The notes beneath the pieces are model-generated. The model was not told the origin of the DNA, did not search any database, and saw nothing but the letters and a program-made list of their open reading frames with translations. Positions 7,948 to 16,578 of a DNA stretch of 35,102 nt are shown here, one piece after another (position 1 is the stretch's first letter; every line of letters begins with the position of its first letter). The stretch is from an uncultured Bacilli bacterium (GTDB taxonomy: Bacteria > Bacillota_I > Bacilli_A > RF39 > UBA660). The DNA is taken from NCBI GenBank assembly GCA_910576985.1, contig CAJTLA010000009.1:1-35102 (forward strand), in the 5' to 3' direction. The position numbers and the translations under genes are program-made.

Positions 7948-8637
7948 ATGATCAAAACAAAAAAACAAGGAATTTTAATTGTCATTTCCGCACCATCTGG
8001 GGCAGGAAAGGGATCAGTAATACAAGAAATGTGCAAACGTGATCCTAATTTATGGGTGTCTATTTCAGCCACCAGTAGACCAATGAGAAGTAATGATGAA
8101 GAAGGAAAAACATATTATTTTTTGAACAAAAGTGAATTTGAACAAAAAATAGAAGAAAATTATTTTTTAGAATATGCAGAATATGCAGGAAATTACTATG
8201 GTACACCAAAAAAATACATACAAGAACACTTAGATCAAGGAGAAGATGTCATTTTAGAAATTGAAATTGTAGGAGCAATGAATGTAAAAAAACGAATTCC
8301 TGAAGCACTATGTATATTCATCATGCCACCTTCATTACAAGAATTAAAACAACGCTTAGAAAACCGTGGTACAGACACCAAAGAAAAAATCTTAGAACGC
8401 TTTAAAATCGCTTACAAAGAAATCAACGAAGTAGCCAAATATAATTATGTAGTGATCAACGACAAAATTGAAACTGCTGCAGACAAAGTACTATCGATCA
8501 TTAAAGCAGAAAAATGTAGAGTCGACAGAATAGAAGAAGTAGCATTATCAAATGAAGAAGAATACATGCATGAAATGTTAATAGATGATAAAACTTTTTC
8601 AAATGAACCATTAAATATAAATAACACTTCTAATTAA
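7948..8637 (+). CDS. gmk: Guanylate kinase
   Basis: This cytoplasmic enzyme phosphorylates GMP to GDP with ATP. The start is ATG 7948, giving 229 residues. The P-loop SAPSGAGKGS lies at about 14-23, followed by the GMP-binding region SATSRPMRSNDEEGKTYYF and YYGTPKKYI, and the lid with RLENRGTDTKEKI. The last ~25 residues are a weakly conserved, acidic and Asn-rich extension beyond the usual ~205-residue core. In Bacillus gmk is followed by rpoZ; here the next gene is uppP under its own extended -10 promoter. Confidence 0.95.
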   Translation: MIKTKKQGILIVISAPSGAGKGSVIQEMCKRDPNLWVSISATSRPMRSNDEEGKTYYFLNKSEFEQKIEENYFLEYAEYAGNYYGTPKKYIQEHLDQGEDVILEIEIVGAMNVKKRIPEALCIFIMPPSLQELKQRLENRGTDTKEKILERFKIAYKEINEVAKYNYVVINDKIETAADKVLSIIKAEKCRVDRIEEVALSNEEEYMHEMLIDDKTFSNEPLNINNTSN

Positions 8638-8678
8638 AACAAAAAACTGATATAATTAATAAGATCGGAGGCGTTCAT

Positions 8679-9491
8679 ATGGGAATATTAGAAATTATCA
8701 TATTAGGAATCATACAAGGAATTGCAGAATTTTTGCCAATCTCATCTTCTGCACACCTTATTATTTTTAGGGATCTATTTGGAATAGGAGATGGAATCCA
8801 CGAAAATGTAGCCTTATGTTTAGATATCGCATTACACTTAGGAACCTTATTAGCAATTGGAATTTACTTCTTTAAAGACTTTATTACCATGATTCGTACT
8901 GGATTCACAAAAGGAATCAAAGACAAAGAAGGAAAAATGTTGTGGTTTTTAGTAATCGCTACCATACCAGCTGCAATCGTTGGTGTATTATTTGAAGATA
9001 TTATAGAAAAAGCAATTAGAACCAATTATATTTTAATTGCTTGTGCACTTGCAATTATGGGAATTATCATTTATCTAGCAGATAGACGTTCTAAACAAAC
9101 AAACAATTTAGAAAAAATGACATGGAAACAAGCATTAATAATCGGTTGTTCACAAGTTTTCGCACTAATACCAGGGTTTTCTAGAAGTGGAACCACAATA
9201 GCGACCGCTAGAACATTAAAAATAAATCGTGAAGATGCAGCCAAATTTTCCTTCTTTCTATCTGCACCAGTCGTTTTAGGAGCAGTCACGCTTCACTTAT
9301 TAAAATCAGAAACATGGGCAATCATTGGTAATAATGTCATGATCTTTATAGTAGGAATACTCGTTGCCTTTATCGCTGGACTATTATGTATCGAATTCCT
9401 ACTCAAATATTTAAGAAAACATGACTTTAAACTATTTATGTGGTATAGAATCCTGTTAGCTTTTATAGTCCTATGCATGGTCATCTTTTAA
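8679..9491 (+). CDS. uppP: Undecaprenyl-diphosphatase
   Basis: UppP (BacA) is an integral membrane phosphatase that recycles undecaprenyl diphosphate to the carrier lipid for peptidoglycan synthesis. Its loss or gain affects bacitracin sensitivity. The 270 residues match the family. EFLPISSSAHL sits near the N-terminus and PGFSRSGTTIA in the second half, the two paired active-site motifs, with about eight hydrophobic segments. The ATG has CGGAGG upstream, and a TGaTATAAT extended -10 ends at 8656. The stop TAA overlaps the following terminator stem. Confidence 0.95.
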   Translation: MGILEIIILGIIQGIAEFLPISSSAHLIIFRDLFGIGDGIHENVALCLDIALHLGTLLAIGIYFFKDFITMIRTGFTKGIKDKEGKMLWFLVIATIPAAIVGVLFEDIIEKAIRTNYILIACALAIMGIIIYLADRRSKQTNNLEKMTWKQALIIGCSQVFALIPGFSRSGTTIATARTLKINREDAAKFSFFLSAPVVLGAVTLHLLKSETWAIIGNNVMIFIVGILVAFIAGLLCIEFLLKYLRKHDFKLFMWYRILLAFIVLCMVIF

Positions 9492-9517
9492 GAGAAATAA
9501 CAAAATTTCTCTTTTTT
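9490..9517 (+). terminator. Terminator after uppP
   Basis: AAGAGAAAT (9490-9498) pairs with ATTTCTCTT (9505-9513) and is followed by TTTT. Confidence 0.8.
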
Positions 9518-9579
9518 AGTTGTTTTCGCTACGTGAAAGCAAAGCAAAATCATATAACATAATGAAAGGAGGAAAAAAT

Positions 9580-10614
9580 ATGGTAAAAGGAATTGATGTA
9601 TCTAGCCATCAAGGTAATATTAACTGGGAAGAAACAAAAAAAAGCATTGATTTTGCGATTATTCGCTGTGGATATGGAAACAATCGTGTAACCCAAGATG
9701 ACAATAAATTTGAGCGAAATGCTGATTATTGTGAACAACTTGGAATTCCTTATGGAGTTTACTTATATAGCTATGCAACAAATTTAGAAGAAGCAGCAAG
9801 TGAAGTAGAACATACTTTAAGACTGATTCAAAATAGAAAACTAGAATATCCTGTATTTTTAGATGTAGAAAGTGAAGTACAACGCGCTCTTCCTAATGAA
9901 ACTTTAGTAAATGTAGTAGAATACTATTGTACAAAAATGGAAGAAGCAGGATACTATGTAGGAATCTATGCCAATCTAGATTGGTTTGTAAATCGTCTTG
10001 ATTCTCCAAAACTAGACAAATTCGACCATTGGCTTGCACAATGGAGCGAAAAACCAACCTATCAAAAACCATTTGGAATGTGGCAATATACATCAAAATT
10101 AACAATACCTGGAATCGATGGATATGTAGATGGAGATATCGCATACAAAGACTATCCAAAAATAATTAGAGAAAACAACTTAAATCACTTAGACAAACCA
10201 GTCACAAATCCTCTCAAATTTCAAGTTGGTGATCAAGTATTATTTACAGGAACACTATACAAAGACAGTTATGGAGCAGGACCAGGACAAAGCAAAAAAA
10301 ACCTAAAAGCAACCATCACACAAGTCAATCCCAAACCAAATGCAACCAAACCATATAATTTAAATAATGGACTAGGATGGGTTAGCGAAAATGATTTAAC
10401 AAAAATAGATAACAATGAACTCACAGTAGGAACCCCAGTTCAAATCATACTTCCAGGAAAAGCAAGCAAAGATGGTAGTGGGAAAATCGCTTGGGGAATT
10501 GGATACAAACGAACAGTACTATCCGTTGATCCAAATGCTACGTTTCCTTACCGAATTGGTGATCAAACAGGAACGACTGGATTTTATAAACGAAATGCAT
10601 TAAAGAAATTATGA
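9580..10614 (+). CDS. GH25 lysozyme with two C-terminal SH3-like repeats
   Basis: The protein has 344 residues from ATG 9580, with AAAGGAGG 8 bases upstream. The longer frame opening at 9520 has no ribosome site. Residues 1-195 form a glycoside hydrolase 25 (N-acetylmuramidase) barrel: KGIDVSSHQG with D6, and FLDVES with D95 and E97 as the catalytic acid pair. Two related ~65-residue modules follow (about 213-277 and 280-344). Each opens with a VG..V or VGTPV strand and contains a VDPNATFPY- or VNPKPNATKPY-like turn, and they probably bind cell wall. There is no signal peptide, as in many phage endolysins, yet no phage gene is nearby. It is either exported by a non-classical route, released on lysis, or a domesticated endolysin. 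Confidence 0.9.
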   Translation: MVKGIDVSSHQGNINWEETKKSIDFAIIRCGYGNNRVTQDDNKFERNADYCEQLGIPYGVYLYSYATNLEEAASEVEHTLRLIQNRKLEYPVFLDVESEVQRALPNETLVNVVEYYCTKMEEAGYYVGIYANLDWFVNRLDSPKLDKFDHWLAQWSEKPTYQKPFGMWQYTSKLTIPGIDGYVDGDIAYKDYPKIIRENNLNHLDKPVTNPLKFQVGDQVLFTGTLYKDSYGAGPGQSKKNLKATITQVNPKPNATKPYNLNNGLGWVSENDLTKIDNNELTVGTPVQIILPGKASKDGSGKIAWGIGYKRTVLSVDPNATFPYRIGDQTGTTGFYKRNALKKL

Positions 10615-10630
10615 AAATAATTTCTTTTTT
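10602..10630 (+). terminator. Terminator after lysozyme
   Basis: AAAGAAATTAT (10602-10612), loop GAAA, ATAATTTCTTT (10617-10627) and T tail. The TGA stop of the lysozyme is in the hairpin. Confidence 0.85.
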
Positions 10631-10642
10631 CATTAAAATTTG

Positions 10643-10669
10643 TGATATAATATAACCAGATGAAAGGGG
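10643..10669 (+). promoter_or_regulatory. Extended -10 promoter and ribosome site
   Basis: TGaTATAAT (TG at 10643-10644, hexamer 10646-10651) is followed by GAAAGGGG (10662-10669) ahead of ATG 10676. No convincing -35 box is visible, as is usual for extended -10 promoters. Confidence 0.55.
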
Positions 10670-10675
10670 ATATAT

Positions 10676-11683
10676 ATGAATGAATTTAAAACAATAATTC
10701 GCAAGAAAGGAATTTCAAAAACAATTACATATACAATTTTGATCTTCATTATGCTATTACCTGTAATTATTTTACACAAACCAATGATTGGATCATTTAA
10801 GGGAACCTGTATTGCAACCAATTTTAAAGAATTACAAAAATGTAGTGACTCTGGTCGTCCAACAACCATCAAAACAACCAACATATATGATGTTTCATAT
10901 AATTATATCGTTGATGATAAAGTGGTAGGAAAATTCCTTGATGTAGACTTAGAAGGTCATGTCATTCTCACACTTGCTGATGTCGCAACTGCAGATGAAC
11001 TATTAAATAAAACAGGAGAAAGAGAAATTTCAGGCCATTTCAATTCTTTTCGTTCTAAAGTTTTTAAAGACACACTCAAAAAAGTAGAAAACGACTATAT
11101 TGAACGCTTTGCTCTTGAATCAGAAACCATTACAACAGAGCAAGCCAGAGGCATGTTTTTCCCATATTTATTAAACCAATATGATGGAGAAGGCTTTCCA
11201 TATATTATTCCTGTTATAATTATTGGAATTATAATAATACTATTATTATTTAAACTCATAGAAGGAATCAAAATGATTCTAAAACCAGAACGATTCATCA
11301 TCTATAAAAGAACAATGCTTAAAAATGAAGAAAATATAGAAAAAGCAAGTTTTGAACTACAAAATGGACCATATCTATTTCAAAACAAAAATGTAAAAAT
11401 TACAAATAACTATATTTTTGACTTAAAAGGTTATCGATTCACATATCACAAAATAAATGAAGCAGTATGGATGTATGAACAAAAAATAAAACGCTATGGA
11501 CTTGTAGAAACAGGAACTTATCTAATTATAAAATTTAAAGACAAAGTCAGCTATACACTCACATTAAACTTAACAGAACGAAAAAAAGTGATGGAAATAT
11601 TGAGAGTGAAAAATCCAAAAATAATAAAAGGATATAGTGAAGAAGCAAAAGAACAATATCAAAACAATATCACAAAACCATAA
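10676..11683 (+). CDS. Unknown protein with two membrane segments
   Basis: I do not recognise this 335-residue protein. It has a basic N-terminus, a membrane helix at about 17-34, a ~140-residue extracytoplasmic loop with two Cys (C45, C56), a second helix at about 175-196, and a ~140-residue cytoplasmic tail rich in Lys and aromatic residues. The tail has beta-rich stretches (YLFQNKNVKITNNYIFDLKGY, FKDKVSYTLTLNL) that could form a PH-like fold; that is only a guess. It has its own extended -10 promoter and terminator, so it is a single-gene unit just upstream of the two-component system. A sensor or envelope-stress role is possible but unsupported. Confidence 0.75.
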   Translation: MNEFKTIIRKKGISKTITYTILIFIMLLPVIILHKPMIGSFKGTCIATNFKELQKCSDSGRPTTIKTTNIYDVSYNYIVDDKVVGKFLDVDLEGHVILTLADVATADELLNKTGEREISGHFNSFRSKVFKDTLKKVENDYIERFALESETITTEQARGMFFPYLLNQYDGEGFPYIIPVIIIGIIIILLLFKLIEGIKMILKPERFIIYKRTMLKNEENIEKASFELQNGPYLFQNKNVKITNNYIFDLKGYRFTYHKINEAVWMYEQKIKRYGLVETGTYLIIKFKDKVSYTLTLNLTERKKVMEILRVKNPKIIKGYSEEAKEQYQNNITKP

Positions 11684-11698
11684 AAATGGTTTTTTTTT
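11674..11698 (+). terminator. Terminator after the two-helix membrane protein
   Basis: AAAACCAT (11674-11681), loop AAAA, ATGGTTTT (11686-11693) and T tail. The TAA stop is in the loop. Confidence 0.85.
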
Positions 11699-11745
11699 CA
11701 CGAAAACTACATATTTTTCTGTATAATAAAAGTAGAGGTGAACTT

Positions 11746-12414
11746 ATGAATTTATTAATCGCAGATGACGAAATCCTAATCCGTGAAGTCGTAAAAGAAT
11801 ATGCATTACATGAAGGATATCAAATCTTTGAAGCAAATAACGGAGAAGAAGCACTAGAAATCATTGAAAAAGAAATCATTGACTGCATCATTTTAGATAT
11901 TATGATGCCAAAATTAGATGGCATTAGCATGTTAAAACAAATGAAAAAAACAAAAAATATTCCTACCATCATATTATCAGCAAGAGGAGATGAATATGAC
12001 AAACTATCTGGTTTTGACCTTGGAATTGATGATTATTTAACCAAACCGTTTAGTCCAAAAGAACTAATGGCTAGAATTAAAGCAATTTTAAAACGTTGTA
12101 ACAAAATAGAAGAAGACATTTACACATATCAAGATTTAACCATCAATAGAAAAGCCCATACAGTAACACTAGAAGGAACAGAACTTTCCATCACACCCAA
12201 AGAATATGAACTACTATTGTACTTTATCCAAAACCAAAATGTCGCCCTTTCTAGAGAACAATTGTTGAGTAAAATTTGGGGATATGACTTTTTTGGAGAT
12301 GACAGAACCATTGACACTCATATTAAAATGCTCCGAAATAATCTAGGAAAGTACCGTGATTTAATTGTAACCGTCCGTGGAATGGGGTATAAATTTGTTA
12401 TTCCAGAAAAATAG
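11746..12414 (+). CDS. OmpR/PhoB-family response regulator
   Basis: The regulator has 222 residues from ATG 11746 with AGAGGTGA upstream. The longer frame starting at 11686 runs through the previous terminator and is rejected. The receiver domain (1-115) has the acidic pair D7-D8, the phosphorylation site D51 in IILDIMMPKLDG, and K100 in the YLTKPFSPKEL segment. The C-terminal winged helix (about 125-220) has the LTPKEY-type motif (SITPKEYELL), WGYDFFGDDRTIDTHIKMLR and the terminal VRGMGYKF. It is a DNA-binding transcription factor controlled by the overlapping kinase gene. The target genes are unknown. A TATAAT lies at 11722-11727. Confidence 0.93.
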   Translation: MNLLIADDEILIREVVKEYALHEGYQIFEANNGEEALEIIEKEIIDCIILDIMMPKLDGISMLKQMKKTKNIPTIILSARGDEYDKLSGFDLGIDDYLTKPFSPKELMARIKAILKRCNKIEEDIYTYQDLTINRKAHTVTLEGTELSITPKEYELLLYFIQNQNVALSREQLLSKIWGYDFFGDDRTIDTHIKMLRNNLGKYRDLIVTVRGMGYKFVIPEK

Positions 12415-13792
12415 TCTTACCATCAAAATTTGGAAATTTCTAGCGCTCTTTTCCTGTATCATTTTAATTTTTTTATGGTTGTTTCAAATTGCTTTTATGG
12501 ATGACTACTATGAATGGTCTAAAAAAAGAGACTTAAACGAAACAACAAATAATATTCTTAAAAATTATAACAACAATGATCTTGAATCTACATTAAATAT
12601 GATTGCATATGAAAAAGAAATGTGCATTGAAATCATAAGAAAAGGGGACTCCTCATTCTTATCTAGTTCTTTTAATCGAGGCTGTATGATAGGAGACAAA
12701 AAAAGTAGTCGAAACTACCAATATCAATTTATAGAAAGTGGATTAGAAAAAAATACCTATGCCATTACAAATCCAAACTTCAAAAACAAAATGTTAATTT
12801 CTGGTTTAAAACTAGATCATCAAACATACGCCTTTATCACCACCTCCTTAGAACCATTAGATGCAACTACAAAAATACTTGGAATACAACTGATCTACGT
12901 AACCTTCCTTGTTTTACTGTTATCCTGCTTCATTGCTTATTTTATTTCAAAAAAAATATCTGCTCCCATCATTGAACTCAATAAAGGGGCAAGTAACATT
13001 TCTAATGGAAATTACAACTTTGAACTTTGCGAAAAAACAGATATCGCTGAAATCAAAGAACTATTTAACACCCTAAATCACGCCAAAAATGAACTTTCTA
13101 AGACAGAAGAGCTGAGAAGAGACTTAATGGCAAACGTCTCACATGACTTAAAAACACCATTAACAATGATCAAAGCCTATGCAGAAATGACAAGAGACTT
13201 AAGTACCAACAAGGAAAAACAAAAACAAAATTTAAATATCATTATCGAAGAAACCGATCGATTAACCATACTTGTAAATGATATTTTAGAACTATCCAAA
13301 ATACAATCTACAATTGGAACCCTAAAAAAAGAAGATACAGACCTCACAAAACTAATTCACCAAATTTTAAAACGATACGACATTTTAAAAGAAACAGAAA
13401 ATTATCACTTTGTATTTGAAGAAACAAAACCAGTCATCGTTTCCATAGATAAAAAAAGAATAGAGCAAGTAATCTATAATTTAATCAATAATGCCATTAA
13501 TTATACAGGCGATGACCACACGATTTGGATTGACCTCACAAAAACAACAAATGCGACTAGAATTGAAATTCGTGATAGTGGAAAAGGAATTAATGAAAAA
13601 GACCTTCCTTACATCTGGGATAAATATTATAAAAACGAAAAAAAACATATTAGAAATGTAATCGGAACTGGTTTAGGATTATCCATTGTAAAAAACATAT
13701 TAGAAGAACACAATTTTCAATATGGAGTAACTTCAAAAAAAAACAAAGGGACCACATTTTATTTTGAAATTCCCAATAAAAAGCCAATTTGA
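12395..13792 (+). CDS. Sensor histidine kinase
   Basis: The gene overlaps the end of the response regulator, and the start is uncertain. TTG 12395 has GGGG 7 bases upstream and gives 465 residues. GTG 12377 (471 residues) has no ribosome site. The protein has a membrane helix at about 12-35, a ~120-residue extracellular sensor with two Cys (about 77 and 97), a second helix at about 162-185, and a HAMP linker (KKISAPIIELNKGASNISNGNY). The HisKA box is VSHDLKTPL with the phosphorylated H at about 250. The HATPase domain has NLINNAINYT, RDSGKGI and GTGLGLSIVKN. It forms a two-component pair with the upstream regulator. The long Cys-containing loop could sense an envelope ligand, but nothing identifies it. 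Confidence 0.92.
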   Translation: MLFQKNSLTIKIWKFLALFSCIILIFLWLFQIAFMDDYYEWSKKRDLNETTNNILKNYNNNDLESTLNMIAYEKEMCIEIIRKGDSSFLSSSFNRGCMIGDKKSSRNYQYQFIESGLEKNTYAITNPNFKNKMLISGLKLDHQTYAFITTSLEPLDATTKILGIQLIYVTFLVLLLSCFIAYFISKKISAPIIELNKGASNISNGNYNFELCEKTDIAEIKELFNTLNHAKNELSKTEELRRDLMANVSHDLKTPLTMIKAYAEMTRDLSTNKEKQKQNLNIIIEETDRLTILVNDILELSKIQSTIGTLKKEDTDLTKLIHQILKRYDILKETENYHFVFEETKPVIVSIDKKRIEQVIYNLINNAINYTGDDHTIWIDLTKTTNATRIEIRDSGKGINEKDLPYIWDKYYKNEKKHIRNVIGTGLGLSIVKNILEEHNFQYGVTSKKNKGTTFYFEIPNKKPI

Positions 13793-13804
13793 CAGGCTTT
13801 TTAT
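13778..13804 (+). terminator. Terminator after the histidine kinase
   Basis: AAAAAGCC (13778-13785) pairs with GGCTTTTT (13795-13802). The loop contains the kinase TGA stop and also the -35 box of the next promoter. Confidence 0.8.
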
Positions 13805-13817
13805 TTTGTGCTAGAAT
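13789..13817 (+). promoter_or_regulatory. Strong promoter embedded in the kinase terminator
   Basis: TTGACA (13789-13794), a 17-bp spacer and TAGAAT (13812-13817), with TGC before the -10 (extended). The -35 hexamer lies in the loop of the preceding terminator and overlaps the kinase stop codon. Confidence 0.8.
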
Positions 13818-13861
13818 AATACCTGCTCGCTTGGAAAACAAGAAAAAGGAGAGAAAATAAT

Positions 13862-14311
13862 ATGAAAAAACCAAAAGAAAACGCTGTTTCAATCAAAAAT
13901 GCTTATTTTTGTGTAACCGTATTTCTCGTACAATTTGTATTAATGATCATTACATTTATTACAATTGAAATTATCAAACATACCATCTTACAAAATGTAT
14001 CAACAGAAAGATTATACTTTGTAATGACTCCCATTGAACTTGGACTAAATATTATGATATGGTATATTGCAGGAAAAATTGGACTATATAACATTTTTAA
14101 TAGCAAAAAAATTGCAAAGAAAAATTTACTACCACTCAAAAAAGCCGTAGTAAAAGATTGGTGCTATCTTACTGGAATTGTAGTATTATTATCATTATCA
14201 AACATTGTAAACATTTTTATTGCGCTAATCGCTTTATGCATAAACTTGCCATTATTAAAAAGAAACTTTGATAAACAAGCAATATTACATTATGGAAAAA
14301 TTAATTTTTAA
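13862..14311 (+). CDS. Small multi-pass membrane protein, unknown
   Basis: I do not recognise this 149-residue protein. It has about four hydrophobic segments (about 17-39, 52-73, 100-116, 119-131) separated by short basic loops, so it is an integral membrane protein with most charge on the cytoplasmic side. The ATG is preceded by AAGGAGAG. It is transcribed alone from a near-consensus promoter that overlaps the terminator of the two-component operon, and it ends in a bidirectional terminator shared with pgi. The short basic N-terminus is not a signal peptide. A link to the two-component system is possible from position but not shown. Confidence 0.7.
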   Translation: MKKPKENAVSIKNAYFCVTVFLVQFVLMIITFITIEIIKHTILQNVSTERLYFVMTPIELGLNIMIWYIAGKIGLYNIFNSKKIAKKNLLPLKKAVVKDWCYLTGIVVLLSLSNIVNIFIALIALCINLPLLKRNFDKQAILHYGKINF

Positions 14312-14335
14312 AAGAGGTCGAAAAACCTCTTTTTA
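14310..14335. terminator. Bidirectional terminator between convergent genes
   Basis: AAAAGAGGT (14310-14318) pairs with ACCTCTTTT (14325-14333), with A and T runs on both sides. It serves the small membrane protein gene and pgi; both stops touch the stem. Confidence 0.85.
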
Positions 14336-15526
14336 ATATGATAAAACTCCCAAATTTTCTTTTATTTCTTTTTTATAAACTTCAACACCTGGTTGATCAA
14401 ACGGTTCTACTTGAAACAAATAACCACTAAAAGCAGCACTTAACATAAAAAAGTATAACAACTGACCAATAGAAACTTCATTTAAATAATCCAAGCCAAT
14501 TTTAAGACAAGCAACATCTCCAGAAAAATGAGCTTTTCGAACAGATTCTAAAACAATACCATTAATTGTATGAAGATCCTGACCATTATATAATAACTTA
14601 TTAGAATGTTCTACTTCAATAAACGTTTCAAAAACAATTTTTCTTCCCTGCTGAATAAACTGGCCAAGCGAATGCAAATCCCGAGTGTGTACCATTGAAA
14701 CTGGAAAAATTCCTTGACCATTTTTCCCCTCGGTTTCGCCAAACAATTGCTTTAACCATTCTGTAAAATAATATAATGATTCCTCATATACACAATAATT
14801 TTCTATCCATTTTCCAGAATTAGCCAAACATTTTCTAACAACTGCATATTGAAAAGCTTCTTCTCGAAACTGTTCTCCTTGATAATAGCCATCAATCAAT
14901 TTTTTGATATCAACATTAAATGCAAGCGGAAGCAAATGGGCAGGTGTCATAATAGAATATCTACCACCAATATTATTTGGAATCTCAAAAGACTGATATC
15001 CCATTTGATTCACTTCCTGCCTTAAAATTCCTTGATCCTGGTCTGTCGTCACAATAATACGTTTTTGTTGTTCCTTTTCATCATACTTTTCCGCCATCAA
15101 TTGCTTTATCATCTGATAAGTCATCATCGTTTCCATAGTAGTTCCGCTTTTACTAATCACATTAACAGAAAAATCAATATCTTTTAAATAATCGAGCAAT
15201 TCACTCATATATTTGCTCGATAGAGTAGTACCAGCATAAATAATCGGAAAAGAATCATCATTAAAATAATTACTTAACATCTTTAAAACCGCATAGCTTC
15301 CCAAAAAAGACCCCCCAATCCCAATTACTACCAAACATTGAGATTCTTTTTTTACCTGTTCTGATAAATGAATCATTCTCTCTACTTCTGATATATCAAT
15401 ATGGTTTGTCCAACCAACCATATCACTACTATGAAACTTTTCATACACTTCATTCTTTTGATCATATACCTTTTGATAGTCAGTAGATGAAATATCATTC
15501 ATACGAAAAAAATCAAACTTTAACAT
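14333..15526 (-). CDS. pgi: Glucose-6-phosphate isomerase
   Basis: This glycolytic enzyme interconverts glucose-6-phosphate and fructose-6-phosphate. The protein has 397 residues, shorter than the ~440-450 common in Bacilli, but the core is complete. Visible elements are GIGGSFLGSYAV (69-80), VISKSGTTMET (123-133), the GGRYS loop (187-191), FGETEGKNGQGIFP (262-275, containing the catalytic Glu), HSLGQ with H285, and the QPGVEVYK C-terminal signature (379-386). The ATG has GGAGG upstream, and a TGaTATAAT extended -10 precedes it. It is a single-gene transcript between two forward-strand units. Confidence 0.95.
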   Translation of the reverse strand: MLKFDFFRMNDISSTDYQKVYDQKNEVYEKFHSSDMVGWTNHIDISEVERMIHLSEQVKKESQCLVVIGIGGSFLGSYAVLKMLSNYFNDDSFPIIYAGTTLSSKYMSELLDYLKDIDFSVNVISKSGTTMETMMTYQMIKQLMAEKYDEKEQQKRIIVTTDQDQGILRQEVNQMGYQSFEIPNNIGGRYSIMTPAHLLPLAFNVDIKKLIDGYYQGEQFREEAFQYAVVRKCLANSGKWIENYCVYEESLYYFTEWLKQLFGETEGKNGQGIFPVSMVHTRDLHSLGQFIQQGRKIVFETFIEVEHSNKLLYNGQDLHTINGIVLESVRKAHFSGDVACLKIGLDYLNEVSIGQLLYFFMLSAAFSGYLFQVEPFDQPGVEVYKKEIKENLGVLSY

Positions 15527-15636
15527 ATTTCAATCCTCCAATTTCTAATCCCATTATATCAAAGACAAAAAAGAAAAACTACTGAATTTGATAGATTTTA
15601 TACCAAAAATTTGATACAATAGAGTAGGTGAAATAT

Positions 15637-16578
15637 ATGATAACAATATATAAAACAAATGAACAAAACAAATTATGTACACTAGAAATGGTCGAACCAC
15701 ACTGTTGGATCAATATTACAAATCCGACTTTAGAAGAAATAGAACAAATACATAGAGAAACAAAAGTAGACCGCCAACTAATGATTAAACTATTAGATGA
15801 TGAAGAACTACCACGAATTGAAGTCAGTGGGAACTCCACATTAATCGTGATTGATACTCCATTCATAGAAGATAAGCGTCATAAAAACAGATATGTGACA
15901 ATGCCACTTGGGATTATATTCTCAAATGATAATTATTTCATTACCATTTCCTTAAAGAAAAATGAAGTAATCGAAGAATTTATCAGTGGACATATCAAAG
16001 ATTTTTATACTCACATGAAATCCCGCTTCTTAATTCAATTATTTATGAAAATATCTGTAAAATTTTTAAGTGATTTAAAATTGATTAATAAAGAAATTGA
16101 GTCAAAAGAACATGTTTTATATAAAGCAACAGAAAATAAAGAACTAGTTTATTTACTAGGTCTTCAAAAAAGCTTGGTATTTTTTCTAACATCTTTAAAA
16201 AGTAATGACATCGTCCTTGAAAAAATATCAAAAGGTAATATCGTACCACTTTATGAAGAAGATTTAGACTTATTAGAAGATGCCATGATTGAAAATAAAC
16301 AAGGAATTGAAATGGCAAATATTTATCATGAAATTCTAAGCACAATATCTGACACATATGCAACCATTATTTCCAATAACCTAAATAGAGTCATGAAAAT
16401 ACTAACATCCATTACTATCGTCATTTCCATTCCAACAATGGTTTCTTCCTTTTTAGGAATGAATGTCCCATTAGGGAACCTAGCGAATAATCCATGGGCC
16501 TTCGCACAAATATTTGGAATCTCTATTTTACTTTCTATTTTTATTACAATTATTTTAAAGAAAAAGGATATGCTATGA
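15637..16578 (+). CDS. corA: CorA-family magnesium transporter
   Basis: The protein has 313 residues from ATG 15637, with AGGTGA upstream (the in-frame GTG at 15628 is part of that site). CorA proteins are homopentameric channels for Mg2+ and sometimes Co2+ or Ni2+. The cytoplasmic funnel occupies ~250 residues with long helices. It is followed by a first membrane segment ending in the GMN selectivity motif (274-276, in SFLGMNVPLGN) and a second segment (about 288-307) ending in a basic KKKDML tail. The gene starts a three-gene operon: its TGA overlaps the ATG of the PAP2 gene in an ATGA junction. Confidence 0.9.
   Translation: MITIYKTNEQNKLCTLEMVEPHCWINITNPTLEEIEQIHRETKVDRQLMIKLLDDEELPRIEVSGNSTLIVIDTPFIEDKRHKNRYVTMPLGIIFSNDNYFITISLKKNEVIEEFISGHIKDFYTHMKSRFLIQLFMKISVKFLSDLKLINKEIESKEHVLYKATENKELVYLLGLQKSLVFFLTSLKSNDIVLEKISKGNIVPLYEEDLDLLEDAMIENKQGIEMANIYHEILSTISDTYATIISNNLNRVMKILTSITIVISIPTMVSSFLGMNVPLGNLANNPWAFAQIFGISILLSIFITIILKKKDML

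Noticed and set aside
11686..11745. Longer N-terminus for the response regulator
   Set aside because: It would run through the upstream terminator and promoter and adds residues absent from receiver domains.
16494..16574. Longer N-terminus for the PAP2 protein
   Set aside because: It lies in corA in another frame. The ATGA junction at 16575 is the natural start.
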